Source: Brevibacterium sp. XM4083
GTDB taxonomy: Bacteria; Actinomycetota; Actinomycetes; Actinomycetales; Brevibacteriaceae
Length of the DNA stretch: 64,000 nucleotides
Direction of reading: 5' to 3'
Assembly: GCF_006489205.2 (NCBI RefSeq)
Contig: NZ_VFYR02000002.1
Location: forward strand, 124,001 to 188,000
Position 1 is the stretch's first letter. Each line of letters starts with the position of its first letter. Both the position numbers and the translations under genes were made by a program. The notes beneath the pieces were generated by a model, which searched no databases, was not told the DNA's origin, and saw nothing but the letters and a program-made list of their open reading frames with translations. This document shows, one piece after another, positions 27,990-37,043 of the stretch.

Positions 27990-28645
27990 CGACCCTCGAG
28001 ATCGCCGATGAGAAGGCCCTGTCCGACCTCGCCGCGTTCACCTCGCTGGCGCACCGACTCGACCCCGACGGGGCGATGCGCCTGCAGGTCGCCTCGGAGG
28101 TCCTCGTCCTCACCGTCGCCCCGCTCTTCCCACACGGGATCGGCGATTCGACCCCGCTCGTGCTCGCGATGCGGATGCAGCGGCTCGATTCCCCCGAACT
28201 CGACGGCCTCGACGAGGTCGTCCCGCTCGCGGCGCTGGCCGACCGCTTCGCCCGCGCGGAGAACGGCACTAGCCTTCCGCTGCCGCCGACGTCGATGCTC
28301 GTCTCCTGGGCCGGCATCGCCCCGCCTCGGGGCCCGTGGGAGCAGACGGACACGATCGCCCCGTCCGCCCTCATCGCCGGCGCCGAGGCGGGGATCGCCG
28401 GGGTCGCCGACGGCACCCCCGACGGGGCGGGCTCGCATGCGGTCAAAGCGCTTCGGGCGCGGGTATGGGCGGCGCCGCTGACGGGCGACCACGGGACGAC
28501 GGTGCCGGCGGGCCTCGCCTTCGCCGCCGCGGGCCTCCGCTTCCTCCCGCCGTCGGCGAGCGCCGCCTGCCCGGTCATGGAATCCGCCGGCTGGCTGCGC
28601 GTCGTCACCCCCGGCGGCCACCTCCTCACCCGGAAGGCCGCCTGA
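27986..28645 (+). CDS. Conserved actinobacterial protein of unknown function
   Basis: 219 residues, mostly soluble, rich in Ala and Leu, no membrane helix. PPTSMLVSWAGIAPPRGPWE and a C-terminal WLRVVTPGGHLLTR are the most characteristic parts. It is translationally coupled to the upstream thioesterase gene (ATGA overlap), as in related actinobacteria, suggesting a shared acyl-CoA role, but I do not recognise a family function. Its stop lies within a 21-base sequence that is repeated 34 bases downstream. Confidence 0.75.
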   Translation: MTTLEIADEKALSDLAAFTSLAHRLDPDGAMRLQVASEVLVLTVAPLFPHGIGDSTPLVLAMRMQRLDSPELDGLDEVVPLAALADRFARAENGTSLPLPPTSMLVSWAGIAPPRGPWEQTDTIAPSALIAGAEAGIAGVADGTPDGAGSHAVKALRARVWAAPLTGDHGTTVPAGLAFAAAGLRFLPPSASAACPVMESAGWLRVVTPGGHLLTRKAA

Positions 28646-28770
28646 GGCAACCGGCAGCCCGAGGCAGACGGCCGCCTGAGGCAACCGGCAGGGGAGCGCG
28701 ACCACGCGAGGGCTCACCCTGGTTCGCACGGCTCTGGTGCTGAACAGAGCCCTGCATACCGAGGTGAGCC
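28636..28770. repeat. Intergenic direct repeat and nested hairpin
   Basis: A 21-base sequence starting GGCCGCCTGAGGCAACC occurs at 28636-28656 (over the stop codon of the upstream gene) and again at 28670-28690. Downstream, GGCTCACC (28711-28718) pairs with GGTGAGCC (28763-28770), and inside it GGCTCTG (28730-28736) with CAGAGCC (28745-28751). This nested structure may end transcription between the convergent genes. The rest of the gap to 28888 shows nothing I recognise. Confidence 0.6.
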
Positions 28771-28888
28771 GCAACGGGCGCCGTGCGCAGAACAGGGCGC
28801 GCACCAGTCGCGAGCCGCGCACGCCGCGTCGACCCGAGCAACGCCGTGCGCACGACGCGCACCGTGCCCACCGCCGTGAGCCGCGGCC

Positions 28889-29281
28889 TCAGGCTCCGGT
28901 GCTGTTCGTGTTGACCATCGCGGTGGCGGCGCGCTGGAAGTAGTCCCAGAACACCTCGTCGTAGAGGGGCGGCAGGTCGACTTCGTCGAGCGCCCCGCGC
29001 ATCGCCCGCAGCCAGCGATCCCGGGCGTCGAAGTCGACGGGGAACGGGAAGTGGCGCATCCGCAGACGCGGGTGGCCCCGTTCCTCCTGATACGTCGTCG
29101 GCCCGCCGAAGTACTGCTCGAGGAACATCTGGAGCCGGTGCTTGGCCCCCGTGAGGTCGTGGCCCTCCGGATACATGCTGATGAGCGGTTCGTCGGCGGC
29201 GACATTGGCGTAGAACGCGTCGACGAGCCGGGTGAAAGTCGGATGGCCGCCGACCGCGTCGAAGATCGTCTCTGAGCTCAT
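28889..29281 (-). CDS. glbO: Truncated haemoglobin, group II (trHbO)
   Basis: Haem protein of 130 residues closely resembling M. tuberculosis GlbO. The proximal haem ligand is His77 in GHPRLRMRHFPF, with Tyr37 (CD1 position) and the conserved G8 Trp in RDRWLRAM. Roles proposed for the family are oxygen or peroxide chemistry and NO detoxification at the membrane. ATG at 29281 overlaps the mscS stop by 4 bases, an unusual coupling to a mechanosensitive channel. Confidence 0.93.
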   Translation of the reverse strand: MSSETIFDAVGGHPTFTRLVDAFYANVAADEPLISMYPEGHDLTGAKHRLQMFLEQYFGGPTTYQEERGHPRLRMRHFPFPVDFDARDRWLRAMRGALDEVDLPPLYDEVFWDYFQRAATAMVNTNSTGA

Positions 29282-30414
29282 CGCTTCCTTCCGTCGGGGT
29301 TGCCGGTGCCCTTGTGTCCGGCACCTGAGCGGCTGCCCGTCGAGCGGCCGCCGGAGGCCCGACCGGGCGCCGGGGACTTGCCCGAACCGCCGGCCGAGGC
29401 GGACTCCCGGTCGTGGTCCTCGGAGTCGTCCTCGGCGTCGTTGGTCGCCTTGATCTTCGCCGCCTCGGTGGGGTCGGGCAGGGTGCGGAAGACCGTCTCC
29501 TGGGTGATCGGGATGTGGATGCCGTACTTGTCCATCTGGCGCTTGAGCTCGGCACGGAAGGCGCGCGCGACCTTCCACTGCTGGTTCGGCTTCGTCTTGA
29601 GCACCGTGCGGATGACCTGCGACTGCGCCGACAGGGACTCCACTCCCCAGATCTCGGGCGGCTCGAGGATCGCATCGGCGATCTCCGGATCCTCCTCGAT
29701 GACCTTCGTCGTATCGGCGATGACCTTCGAATACGTCGCCACCGAGGTGTTGTACGCGACGGGGATGTCGAGGACGGCACGCGCCCAGCCCTGCGACTGG
29801 TTGCCGACGCGGAGGATCTCACCGTTGCGCACATGCCACAGGGTCCCGTCGAGGCCGCGGACCTGGGTGGTGCGCAGACCGACGTCCTCGACGGTGCCGA
29901 TCGCCTCGCCGAGGTCGACGGAGTCACCGATCCCGTACTGGTCCTCGATGACCATGAAGAAGCCCGACAGGTAGTCCTTGACGAGCGCCTGCGCGCCGAA
30001 GCCGATCGCGACACCCGCGATACCCGCCGAGGCGAGGATCGGCCCGACGTTGAAGTTGAGTTCGGAGAGGACGATGAGGCTCGCGACGACGGCGATGACG
30101 ATCGAGGTCACCGAGGAGAGCATCCGTCCCACGGTCTGCGCGCGCTGGGCGCGCCGCTCCCTGATCGTCGCCTGGTCGATGCCGGTGAACTGCGACTCCA
30201 TCGCCGAGGTGGAGAACCGCGACGTCGACTTCGAGCTGCCGACGGTGCCCTTCGCCACGCTCGCGGCGAAGCGGCGGATGACGATGCGCATGAGGAAGTT
30301 GATGATGAGCGCGCCGACGATGATGAGGGTGACCCGCAGCGGGACGTCGAGGAGGAACGCCCAATCGATCTGCGAGGCGGCGAGCAGAGTGGTCTCGAGA
30401 GAATCAGAAGTCAT
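29278..30414 (-). CDS. mscS: Small-conductance mechanosensitive channel family protein (MscS)
   Basis: 378 residues. The N-terminus has about three hydrophobic helices (residues 18-45, 95-115, 122-145); the pore helix and beta domain show ILASAGIAGVAIGFGAQALVKDYLSGFF followed by the hydrophilic beta-barrel (GLDGTLWHVRNGEI). The last 60 residues are Ser/Gly/Arg-rich and probably disordered. It opens on membrane tension to release solutes. ATG at 30414 with GAGGG 5 bases upstream; the frame open to 30456 overlaps pepN and is rejected. Confidence 0.93.
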   Translation of the reverse strand: MTSDSLETTLLAASQIDWAFLLDVPLRVTLIIVGALIINFLMRIVIRRFAASVAKGTVGSSKSTSRFSTSAMESQFTGIDQATIRERRAQRAQTVGRMLSSVTSIVIAVVASLIVLSELNFNVGPILASAGIAGVAIGFGAQALVKDYLSGFFMVIEDQYGIGDSVDLGEAIGTVEDVGLRTTQVRGLDGTLWHVRNGEILRVGNQSQGWARAVLDIPVAYNTSVATYSKVIADTTKVIEEDPEIADAILEPPEIWGVESLSAQSQVIRTVLKTKPNQQWKVARAFRAELKRQMDKYGIHIPITQETVFRTLPDPTEAAKIKATNDAEDDSEDHDRESASAGGSGKSPAPGRASGGRSTGSRSGAGHKGTGNPDGRKR

Positions 30415-30427
30415 GATGCCCTCGAGC

Positions 30428-33085
30428 CTAGCGAGCGATCTTGGACGGGTCCTCAACCATGCTGGACGTCTCCTGAGCCGTCAGGGCCCGCTGCGCGTCG
30501 GCGAGGTTCTCCCGCATCAGCCGCAGCAGTCCCTTCGGCGCCGCCGGATGATCGGTCAGCCACGCCGTCGCCTGGGCCACGGTGTGGTCGGTGGCCGGCG
30601 GGAAGAGCCTGAGCGTCATCGTCTGTGCCATCTCGAGCGTCCGGGTCTCCCACCAGCCCGAGACCCGCTGGAAGTACTCGGTCGCGAAGTCGAGGAGGGG
30701 CGCCTCGGCGGCGATGAGCTCACCGGTGTCGGTCTGCAGTCCCATCGCGAACCCGGTGGCCAGGGCCCCGAGCTCAGAGTTCGGCAGGTCGACCTCGTCG
30801 ATCATCCGGGTGAAGGCCTGCGACTTCGCCGCCGAGGTGGCCCTGGCGGCCCGTGCGGTCGCGGCCTGCCGCTGTCCGGTGGCGCTGGGATCCTCGGCGG
30901 CCATGTCCGCGATCGCGGACTCGGCGATCGCATCGTGGTTCGACAGCGCGATGAGCAGCTCCCACTTCAGGTCCGTGTCGATCGTGATGCCGCCGACCTC
31001 GGCGGCGTCGAGCCACTGCCGCAGCCCGTCGATCTGCGCCGGTGACTGGGCGTGCCGGATGACTCCGCGGAGGAACTGGAACGCCTGATCCGATCCGGCC
31101 GGGGCCGATGCGAAGAGCTCGCCGAGGCGGTCGGCGACGCGGGTGTGCGCCTGTGCCCGCTCGGCCGGCGGCAGGTAGGCCCCGACGGCCGTCTCGAGCT
31201 GGCGCATCTGCGTGAGCAGACCGGAGGAGTGGGTGATCGCCCCGAGGTGGTTGAGCAGGGTCTCGATGTAGACGCCGGCCGGCAGCTCGCCGTCGCGCAC
31301 GGAGTCCCACAGGGTGCTGAGCACGATCAGCTGGGTGAGGGAATCGTCGAAGTCGCTCAGCCGCTCTGCCGCGACCCGCATGCTCTCGGGATCGAAGCGG
31401 ACCTTCGCGTACGTGAGGTCGGCGTCGTTGACGACGATGACGTCGGGCTTGGGCAGTCCCACGGCCTCGGGCACGTCCGTCTCGGCGGAGTCGAGGTCGA
31501 GCGGGAAGGCATGCGTGCGCACGAGCCGGCCCTCCGCGTTCTCGGAGTAGAACCCGATCGCGAGGCGATGCGGACGCAGGGACGGCACCGGCTGGCCCTC
31601 GATGATCCACGGCTTCTGCGTCACCTGCAGGCGCGTGACGGTCTCGGACTCCTCGTCGGTGTCGGCGGGAGCGGTCTCGACGCTCGCTTCGATGAGGTTG
31701 ACGCCGGACTCCTCGAGCCACAGCTTCGACCACGTCGCGAGGTCCCGTCCGCTCGTCGCCTCGAGTTCGCGCAGCAGGTCGTCAAGCTCCGTGTTCGCCC
31801 ACGCATGCTTCTCGAAGTACTGGGCGAGTCCGGCGAAGAACTCGGCCCGGCCGACCCAGGCGACGAGCTGCTTGAGCACCGAGGCGCCCTTGGCATACGT
31901 GATGCCGTCGAAGTTGACCTCGACATCGGCAAGATCCTCGATGGGAGCGACGATCGGATGCGTGCTCGGCAGCTGATCCTGGCGGTAGGCCCACGACTTC
32001 TCGATCGTCGCGAACGTCGTCCACGCCTCGGTGTACTTCGTCGCCTCGGCTGTCGCGAGCGTCGACATGAACTCGGCGAAGGACTCGTTGAGCCAGAGGT
32101 CGTTCCACCACTTCATCGTCACGAGATCGCCGAACCACATGTGCGCGAGCTCGTGGAGGACGGTGACGGTGCGGCGCTCGACGAGGGCCTCGGTGGGACG
32201 GGAGCGGAAGATGTAGTTCTCGAGGATCGTCACGGCCCCGGCGTTCTCCATCGCCCCGGCGTTGAACTCGGGGACGAAGAGCTGATCGTACTTCTCGAAC
32301 GGGTAGGGCACGCCGAACTCGCGTTCGAAGAACTCGAAGCCGGCGCGGGTGATCCTGAAGAGGGTGTCGGAGTCGAGGTATTCGAAGAGCGACTCCCGGC
32401 AGTAGAGGCCCAGCGGCACCGGCTGTCCGTCGGAGGAGACGAGTTCGGAGTGGACGCTGCGGTAGGGTCCGGCGATGATCGCGGTGATGTAGGAGGAGAT
32501 CGGCGTCGTCGGGGCGAACTGCCACACGGCCATGCCCTCGGCGGCCTCCTCGCCGAGGTCGGCGAAGGTCTCGGCCGGATCGCCGGGGGTCGGTGTCGGG
32601 GAGTTCGAGACGACCGTCCAGTGCTCGGGGGCGACGACGGTGAAGGAGAACGGGGCCTTGAGGTCGGGCTGTTCGAAGACGGGGAAGACGCGGCGGGCGT
32701 CGGGCACCTCGAACTGGGAGTAGAGGTAGACCTCGTCGTCGATCGGATCGACGAAGCGGTGGAGGCCCTCACCCGTGTTCATATAGGAGAAGTGGGCGTC
32801 GATGACGAGCTCGTTCTCCGCCGCGAGTCCCGGCAGGGTGATGCGGGAGGGGGCGACGACCTCGGCGAGTTCGAGGTCGAGGCCGTTGAGCACGATCCGT
32901 TCGACGCTCGCGGTGATCGCGTCGATGAAGGTCGTCGCATCCGGATCGGCGGTGAAGCGGATCCGGGACCGCACCCGGAACGAGTCCCCGCGACCGGTGA
33001 GGATGAGCGTGTGCTCGTAGCTCGTGACGTCAATGTGGGACGACCGCGAACGTGCTTCGTCGCGGGTGAGGTTGTATTGGGGCAC
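30428..33085 (-). CDS. pepN: Aminopeptidase N (M1 family metallopeptidase)
   Basis: 885-residue zinc aminopeptidase. The substrate N-terminus binding motif GAMEN is at 277-281 and the zinc site HELAH (311-315) with Glu334 gives the HExxH-x18-E signature. The C-terminal half is an ERAP1-like helical domain, normal for the Gram-positive PepN type. GTG at 33085 with GGAGG 10 bases upstream. It lies upstream of mscS and glbO on the same strand, with 13 bases between pepN and mscS. Confidence 0.96.
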   Translation of the reverse strand: MPQYNLTRDEARSRSSHIDVTSYEHTLILTGRGDSFRVRSRIRFTADPDATTFIDAITASVERIVLNGLDLELAEVVAPSRITLPGLAAENELVIDAHFSYMNTGEGLHRFVDPIDDEVYLYSQFEVPDARRVFPVFEQPDLKAPFSFTVVAPEHWTVVSNSPTPTPGDPAETFADLGEEAAEGMAVWQFAPTTPISSYITAIIAGPYRSVHSELVSSDGQPVPLGLYCRESLFEYLDSDTLFRITRAGFEFFEREFGVPYPFEKYDQLFVPEFNAGAMENAGAVTILENYIFRSRPTEALVERRTVTVLHELAHMWFGDLVTMKWWNDLWLNESFAEFMSTLATAEATKYTEAWTTFATIEKSWAYRQDQLPSTHPIVAPIEDLADVEVNFDGITYAKGASVLKQLVAWVGRAEFFAGLAQYFEKHAWANTELDDLLRELEATSGRDLATWSKLWLEESGVNLIEASVETAPADTDEESETVTRLQVTQKPWIIEGQPVPSLRPHRLAIGFYSENAEGRLVRTHAFPLDLDSAETDVPEAVGLPKPDVIVVNDADLTYAKVRFDPESMRVAAERLSDFDDSLTQLIVLSTLWDSVRDGELPAGVYIETLLNHLGAITHSSGLLTQMRQLETAVGAYLPPAERAQAHTRVADRLGELFASAPAGSDQAFQFLRGVIRHAQSPAQIDGLRQWLDAAEVGGITIDTDLKWELLIALSNHDAIAESAIADMAAEDPSATGQRQAATARAARATSAAKSQAFTRMIDEVDLPNSELGALATGFAMGLQTDTGELIAAEAPLLDFATEYFQRVSGWWETRTLEMAQTMTLRLFPPATDHTVAQATAWLTDHPAAPKGLLRLMRENLADAQRALTAQETSSMVEDPSKIAR

Positions 33086-33247
33086 TGTCTGGCGACCTCC
33101 GCATCAAGTCATGTGTACTGTCGTCATTCTGTCATGAACGCCGTGCGATCTCGGCTACGAGGACGCGGTGGGCCGGGGCGCGCGGAGTTGGTAGATTGGC
33201 ACAGTGACCAGGGCGCTGCGGCGCACCCCTGCCGATGAGGAGCGAGA

Positions 33248-33853
33248 ATGAGCAGAGAAACCCTTGACCTGTGGTTCGACACGGCGTGCCCGTGGGCGTG
33301 GATGACGTCCCGGTGGGGACTCGAGGTCGCGAAGGTCCGCGACGTCGACGTCCGCTTCCATCCGATGAGCCTCAACATCCTCAACCGCGGCAAGGACCTC
33401 CCCGAGGACTACCGGGAGCTCATCGACCGCACCCTGGGTCCGATGCGCGTCGTCACCGCCGCGATCGCCGAGCACGGCGAGGAGATCGCCGAGCCGCTCT
33501 ACACCGCGATCGGCACCCGCATCCACCCCGGTGGGGAACAGGACTTCGACAAGGCCGTCGCCGAGGCGCTCGCTGAGCTCGATCTGCCCGCCGAACTCCT
33601 CGACTACGCCGAGCGCGACGACTACGACGCCGCGCTGCAGGCTTCCCACGACGAGGCGATGGCCCTCGTCGGCGACGACGTCGGCACCCCGATCTGCCGG
33701 GTCGCCGGCACCGCGTTCTTCGGTCCCGTCGTCACCCCGGCCCCGCAGGGCGAGGATGCCGGGCGCCTCTTCGACGGCGTCGTCGCCGTCGCCTCGACGC
33801 CGGGCTTCTTCGAACTCAAGCGCACCCGCGACCAGGGTCCGATCTTCGACTGA
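33248..33853 (+). CDS. DsbA-fold protein of the mycothiol-dependent Rv2466c type, single-cysteine active site
   Basis: 201 residues matching the Rv2466c nitroreductase/MrxC family along its whole length: RDVDVRFHPMSLNILN, PLYTAIGTRIHPGG, VGTPICRVAGTAFFGPV and a C-terminal FFELKRTRDQGP. The active site reads DTACPWAW with Cys14 but no resolving cysteine, where the M. tuberculosis protein has CPWC. A second cysteine lies far away at TPICRV. A probable -10 TAGATT is at 33192-33197. It is divergent from pepN. Only the gene family, not the substrate, is clear. Confidence 0.85.
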   Translation: MSRETLDLWFDTACPWAWMTSRWGLEVAKVRDVDVRFHPMSLNILNRGKDLPEDYRELIDRTLGPMRVVTAAIAEHGEEIAEPLYTAIGTRIHPGGEQDFDKAVAEALAELDLPAELLDYAERDDYDAALQASHDEAMALVGDDVGTPICRVAGTAFFGPVVTPAPQGEDAGRLFDGVVAVASTPGFFELKRTRDQGPIFD

Positions 33854-33926
33854 GGCTCTGCCCACAGCTCTGTCCGCTGCACTGTCCACGACCAGCGAGC
33901 TCACCACCCCTGACGAAAGGCACATG

Positions 33927-34400
33927 ATGAAGGTTCACCTCGGCACCGACCACGCCGGGTACGAGTTCAAAGAGGTCCTCAAGGGCCACCTCGGCGAGGA
34001 GGGCTACGAGGTCGTCGACCACGGGGCACTCGAGTACGACGCGCTCGACGACTATCCGGCGTTCTGCATCGCCGCGGCTCAGGCCGTCGTCGACGACCGC
34101 GCCGCGGGCCTCGACTCGCTCGGCGTCGTCATCGGCGGGTCGGGCAACGGGGAGCAGATGGCGGCCAACCTCGTCACCGGCGCCAGGGCCGCACTCGCGT
34201 GGAACCCGGAGATCGCGCAGCTCGCCCGTGAGCACAACGATGCGCAGATCGTCGCCGTCGGCGCCCGCCAGCATTCCGAGGCCGATGCGATCGCCATCGT
34301 CGACGCGTTCCTCACCACCCCCTTCTCCGGTGATGACCGCCATGCCCGCCGGATCGGGATCATGGCCGCCTACGAGACCGAGGGTCAGGCCGGACTGTGA
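33927..34400 (+). CDS. rpiB: Ribose-5-phosphate isomerase B
   Basis: Converts ribose 5-phosphate and ribulose 5-phosphate in the pentose phosphate pathway. The 157-residue LacAB_rpiB protein has TDHAGYEFK near the N-terminus and IGGSGNGEQMAAN, where Glu76 stands at the position of the catalytic Glu75 of the mycobacterial enzyme rather than the Cys of E. coli RpiB. ATG at 33927 is chosen over 33924 because GAAAGG (33915-33920) is then 6 bases away. Its stop overlaps the next gene. Confidence 0.95.
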   Translation: MKVHLGTDHAGYEFKEVLKGHLGEEGYEVVDHGALEYDALDDYPAFCIAAAQAVVDDRAAGLDSLGVVIGGSGNGEQMAANLVTGARAALAWNPEIAQLAREHNDAQIVAVGARQHSEADAIAIVDAFLTTPFSGDDRHARRIGIMAAYETEGQAGL

Positions 34401-35509
34401 GGATCCGGGGCGCGGTGCTGCGCGAGGCAGAGCGTGACCGGCCGTATGCGGAGTCATCTCCGCTCACGGTCGAGGAGCTCGACCTCGACGCCCCGGGCCC
34501 CGGGGAGATCCGCATCCGGCTGACCGCGGCCGGGGTGTGCCACTCCGACCTCTCCGTCGTCGACGGGAACCGGCCCAGGCCGCTGCCGATGCTGCTCGGC
34601 CATGAGGGCGCGGGCATCGTCGAGGCCCTCGGCGACGGCGTCGACGACCTCGAGATCGGCGATCAGGTCGTCACCGTGTTCCTGCCGCGCTGCGGGGTCT
34701 GCCGCAACTGCCTCACCGACGGGAAGCTGCCGTGCCTGCCCGGGAGCGCGACGAACGCCGCAGGCACCCTGCCCTTCGACGGCCACAAGGTCAGACTCCA
34801 CGATGCCTCCGGCGCCGAGGTGCTCCACCACCTCGGCGTCTCCGTCTTCGCCACGCATGCCGTGGTCAACCGCGCCTCCGTCGTGCCCGTCGGCCATGAT
34901 GTGCCGGCCCCGATCGCCGCGGTCCTCGGCTGCGCGGTGCTCACCGGCGGGGGAGCGGTCCTCAACGCCGGCGCCCCGGGACCCGACGACGAGGTGATGA
35001 TCGTCGGCCTCGGCGGGGTCGGGATGGCCGCGCTCATCACGGCGCTGTCGATCGAGACCGCCGGGGTCATCGGCGTCGACGCGAACCCGGAGAAGCTCGA
35101 GCATGCGCGAAGGCTCGGTGCGGTCGAGGTCTGGACGCCCGAGGAGCTCGGAGACCGGACGGCACCGATCGTCGTCGAATGCGTCGGCCATCCCCGCGCC
35201 TTCGAAACCGCCTTCACCGCGACCGCCGTGGGCGGAACCACTGTGACCGTGGGCCTGCCTGCTCCGGACGCCGAGGCCCGCATCACCCCGGTGACGCTGA
35301 CCGCCGAGGCGCGCACCGTCATCGGCTCCTACCTCGGGTCGGCCGTGCCGGCCCGCGACATCCCGATCTACGCGCAGCTGTGGCGCGAGGGCCGGCTGCC
35401 CGTCGAGGAGCTCATCACCGAGACCGTCGCCCTCGACGACATCAACTCCGCGTTCGACGCGCTGGCCGCCGGCACCGTCATCCGCCAGGTCATCGACTTC
35501 GAGCGCTGA
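34397..35509 (+). CDS. Zinc-dependent alcohol dehydrogenase, MDR superfamily
   Basis: 370 residues. The N-terminal catalytic domain has AAGVCHSDLSVVDG with Cys and GHEGAGIV with the His-Glu catalytic zinc set; CGVCRNC...LPC provides structural zinc ligands. The Rossmann domain has GLGGVGMAAL and an Asp-containing strand end (VIGVDANP), favouring NAD. The length and motifs resemble the class III/mycothiol-dependent formaldehyde dehydrogenase branch, but the substrate is not certain. GTG at 34397 overlaps rpiB (GTGA). Confidence 0.85.
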   Translation: MRIRGAVLREAERDRPYAESSPLTVEELDLDAPGPGEIRIRLTAAGVCHSDLSVVDGNRPRPLPMLLGHEGAGIVEALGDGVDDLEIGDQVVTVFLPRCGVCRNCLTDGKLPCLPGSATNAAGTLPFDGHKVRLHDASGAEVLHHLGVSVFATHAVVNRASVVPVGHDVPAPIAAVLGCAVLTGGGAVLNAGAPGPDDEVMIVGLGGVGMAALITALSIETAGVIGVDANPEKLEHARRLGAVEVWTPEELGDRTAPIVVECVGHPRAFETAFTATAVGGTTVTVGLPAPDAEARITPVTLTAEARTVIGSYLGSAVPARDIPIYAQLWREGRLPVEELITETVALDDINSAFDALAAGTVIRQVIDFER

Positions 35510-35537
35510 GGCACGCTCCCTGCGGCGGGGCGGCCGC

Positions 35538-36707
35538 TCAGTCCGGTGCCGGGATGCGGATGATCCGATCGTCGCCGGGACCCGGATCCCCGCGCCCGTC
35601 GGTGTTGTTCGTCAGCATCCAGATCTCCCCGGTCGGGGTCGTGACGACGTCGCGGAGGCGACCGTATTCGCCGTCATAGAACGTCCGCGACTGCGAGAGG
35701 TCGGTGACCGGAACCTCGCGCAGCGTCGCACCGCGGAGATTGGCGATGAGGATCGAATCGCCGGTGATCGTCATGCCGCTCGGACTCGCCTCCGCCGGAG
35801 CCCACTGCTGGACCGGATCGACGAAGTCCCCGCCCTCCCCGGGATCGGCCATGCCCTCGACCTCGGGCCAGCCGTAGTTCGCTCCCGGTTCGATGACGTT
35901 GAGCTCGTCCCACGCGTTCTGCCCGAACTCGCTGGCATACATCGTCCCGTCCTCGTCCCAGCTCAGCCCCTGCGGATTGCGGTGGCCGTAGGAATAGACG
36001 TACGACCCGTCGAACGGGTTGTCCTCGGGCACCGCACCGTCGGGGGTCAGCCGCAGGATCTTGCCCGACAGAGCGGCCCGGTCCTGCGCCGACGCGCTTT
36101 CCCCGGCATCGCCGGCCGTGGCGTAGAGCATGCCGTCGGGTCCGAAGGCGAGCCGGCCGCCGTTGTGCGTGGTGCCCGCCGGGATGCCGTCGAGGAGCAC
36201 CTCGGGCTCCCCGAGTCCGAGGCCTCCGGGGTCGCCGGTGAGCGGGAAGCGGACGATGCGGTTGCCGTCTGCGGCCGTGAAGTAGGAGTAGAGGACGTCG
36301 TCGGCGACGGCGAGGCCGAGCAGACCGCCCTCGCCGGCGGCGGCGACATCGGGCACGGTGCCGACCTCCCGGACCTGCGCGGGACGGTCGGCGGAGAGTT
36401 CGAGGATCCGTCCCGTATCGCGTTCGGACACGAGCGGAGAGCTGCCGGCGAAGGCGATCGACCACGGTGCCGCGAGGTTCTCGGCGACGACCTCGGGGGC
36501 GGTGAGCGGCGGGGGAGACCCGGTCTCTGTACTCGGTGCCGGCGATGAGGTGAACGCCGAGGTGGCCGGCGCCGAGCTCGGGTCATCACCGGCAGTGCAG
36601 GCACTGAGGGCGAGACCGACGGCGGCCCCGAGTGCGGTCAGACGCACGGTGCGCGTCCGCGTGCGCAGTCGTGAGAGCGGGGTCGGGTGCGGGGGCAGCG
36701 GCGCCAT
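35538..36707 (-). CDS. Lipoprotein sugar dehydrogenase (GSDH/PQQ-dependent soluble type)
   Basis: 389 residues. A basic N-terminus, hydrophobic core and lipobox LSAC (about residue 36) give an anchored extracytoplasmic protein with a short Ser/Pro/Thr linker. The rest is a six-bladed beta-propeller of the glucose/sorbosone dehydrogenase family: ERDTGRILEL, GEGGLLGLAV, HNGGRLAFGPDG, YSYGHRNPQGL and GANYGWPEV. PQQ is the cofactor in characterised members. ATG at 36707 follows AGGAAGGACC. The adjacent +strand dehydrogenase is convergent, so the two are not an operon. Confidence 0.88.
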   Translation of the reverse strand: MAPLPPHPTPLSRLRTRTRTVRLTALGAAVGLALSACTAGDDPSSAPATSAFTSSPAPSTETGSPPPLTAPEVVAENLAAPWSIAFAGSSPLVSERDTGRILELSADRPAQVREVGTVPDVAAAGEGGLLGLAVADDVLYSYFTAADGNRIVRFPLTGDPGGLGLGEPEVLLDGIPAGTTHNGGRLAFGPDGMLYATAGDAGESASAQDRAALSGKILRLTPDGAVPEDNPFDGSYVYSYGHRNPQGLSWDEDGTMYASEFGQNAWDELNVIEPGANYGWPEVEGMADPGEGGDFVDPVQQWAPAEASPSGMTITGDSILIANLRGATLREVPVTDLSQSRTFYDGEYGRLRDVVTTPTGEIWMLTNNTDGRGDPGPGDDRIIRIPAPD

Positions 36708-36806
36708 GGCGGGTCCTTCCTGGATCCGGTCGGGACACCATTGTCGCGAACCTCCCTGCCGCGGGTCGAGCCGCAAACCGTCCAATGGGAACGGGGCGCA
36801 TGCAGA

Positions 36807-36840
36807 AGAGCCGCCCTGACCTGCAGGTCAGGGCGGCTCT
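36807..36840 (-). terminator. Terminator downstream of tRNA-Pro
   Basis: A perfect 34-base palindrome (AGAGCCGCCCTGACCTG, 36807-36823, with its exact complement to 36840) lies 6 bases beyond the 3' end of tRNA-Pro on the minus strand. It also insulates the sugar dehydrogenase gene. Confidence 0.75.
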
Positions 36841-36846
36841 CGATCG

Positions 36847-36920
36847 TCGGGATGACAGGATTTGAACCTGCGACCCTCTGTTCCCAAAACAGATGCGCTA
36901 CCAAGCTGCGCCACATCCCG
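36847..36920 (-). tRNA. tRNA-Pro (anticodon TGG)
   Basis: Read on the minus strand: acceptor CGGGATG (36920-36914) pairs with CATCCCG (36854-36848), anticodon loop TTTGGGA between TCTGT and ACAGA gives TGG, T arm with GTTCAAATC is standard. 74 bases, discriminator A, CCA not encoded. Confidence 0.96.
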
Positions 36921-36928
36921 CGACACTC

Positions 36929-36959
36929 AATCTAACCACATCCGCAGGCGCCGTCCCAA
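36929..36959 (-). promoter_or_regulatory. Promoter of tRNA-Pro
   Basis: On the minus strand TTGGGA (36959-36954) and TAGATT (36934-36929) are 19 bases apart; the -10 ends 8 bases before the first base of the tRNA. Confidence 0.5.
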
Positions 36960-36999
36960 CGACGCTCGCACCCTGTGACACACGTCATGAAAGCCCGAT

Positions 37000-37029
37000 T
37001 TGGCCCGTGCCGACGACCTCGGATATAGT
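37000..37029 (+). promoter_or_regulatory. Promoter of tRNA-Gly
   Basis: TTGGCC (37000-37005), 18-base spacer, TATAGT (37024-37029), 14 bases before the tRNA. Confidence 0.6.
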
Positions 37030-37043
37030 CATATTCGCAACAC

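Noticed and set aside
27854..28822. 322-codon minus-strand frame around the intergenic hairpins
   Set aside because: Antisense to the 219-residue gene and built of Arg/Gly-rich low-complexity sequence.
31052..33238. 728-codon plus-strand frame opposite pepN
   Set aside because: Gly/Glu/Asp-rich antisense translation; pepN with intact GAMEN and HExxH motifs occupies the other strand.
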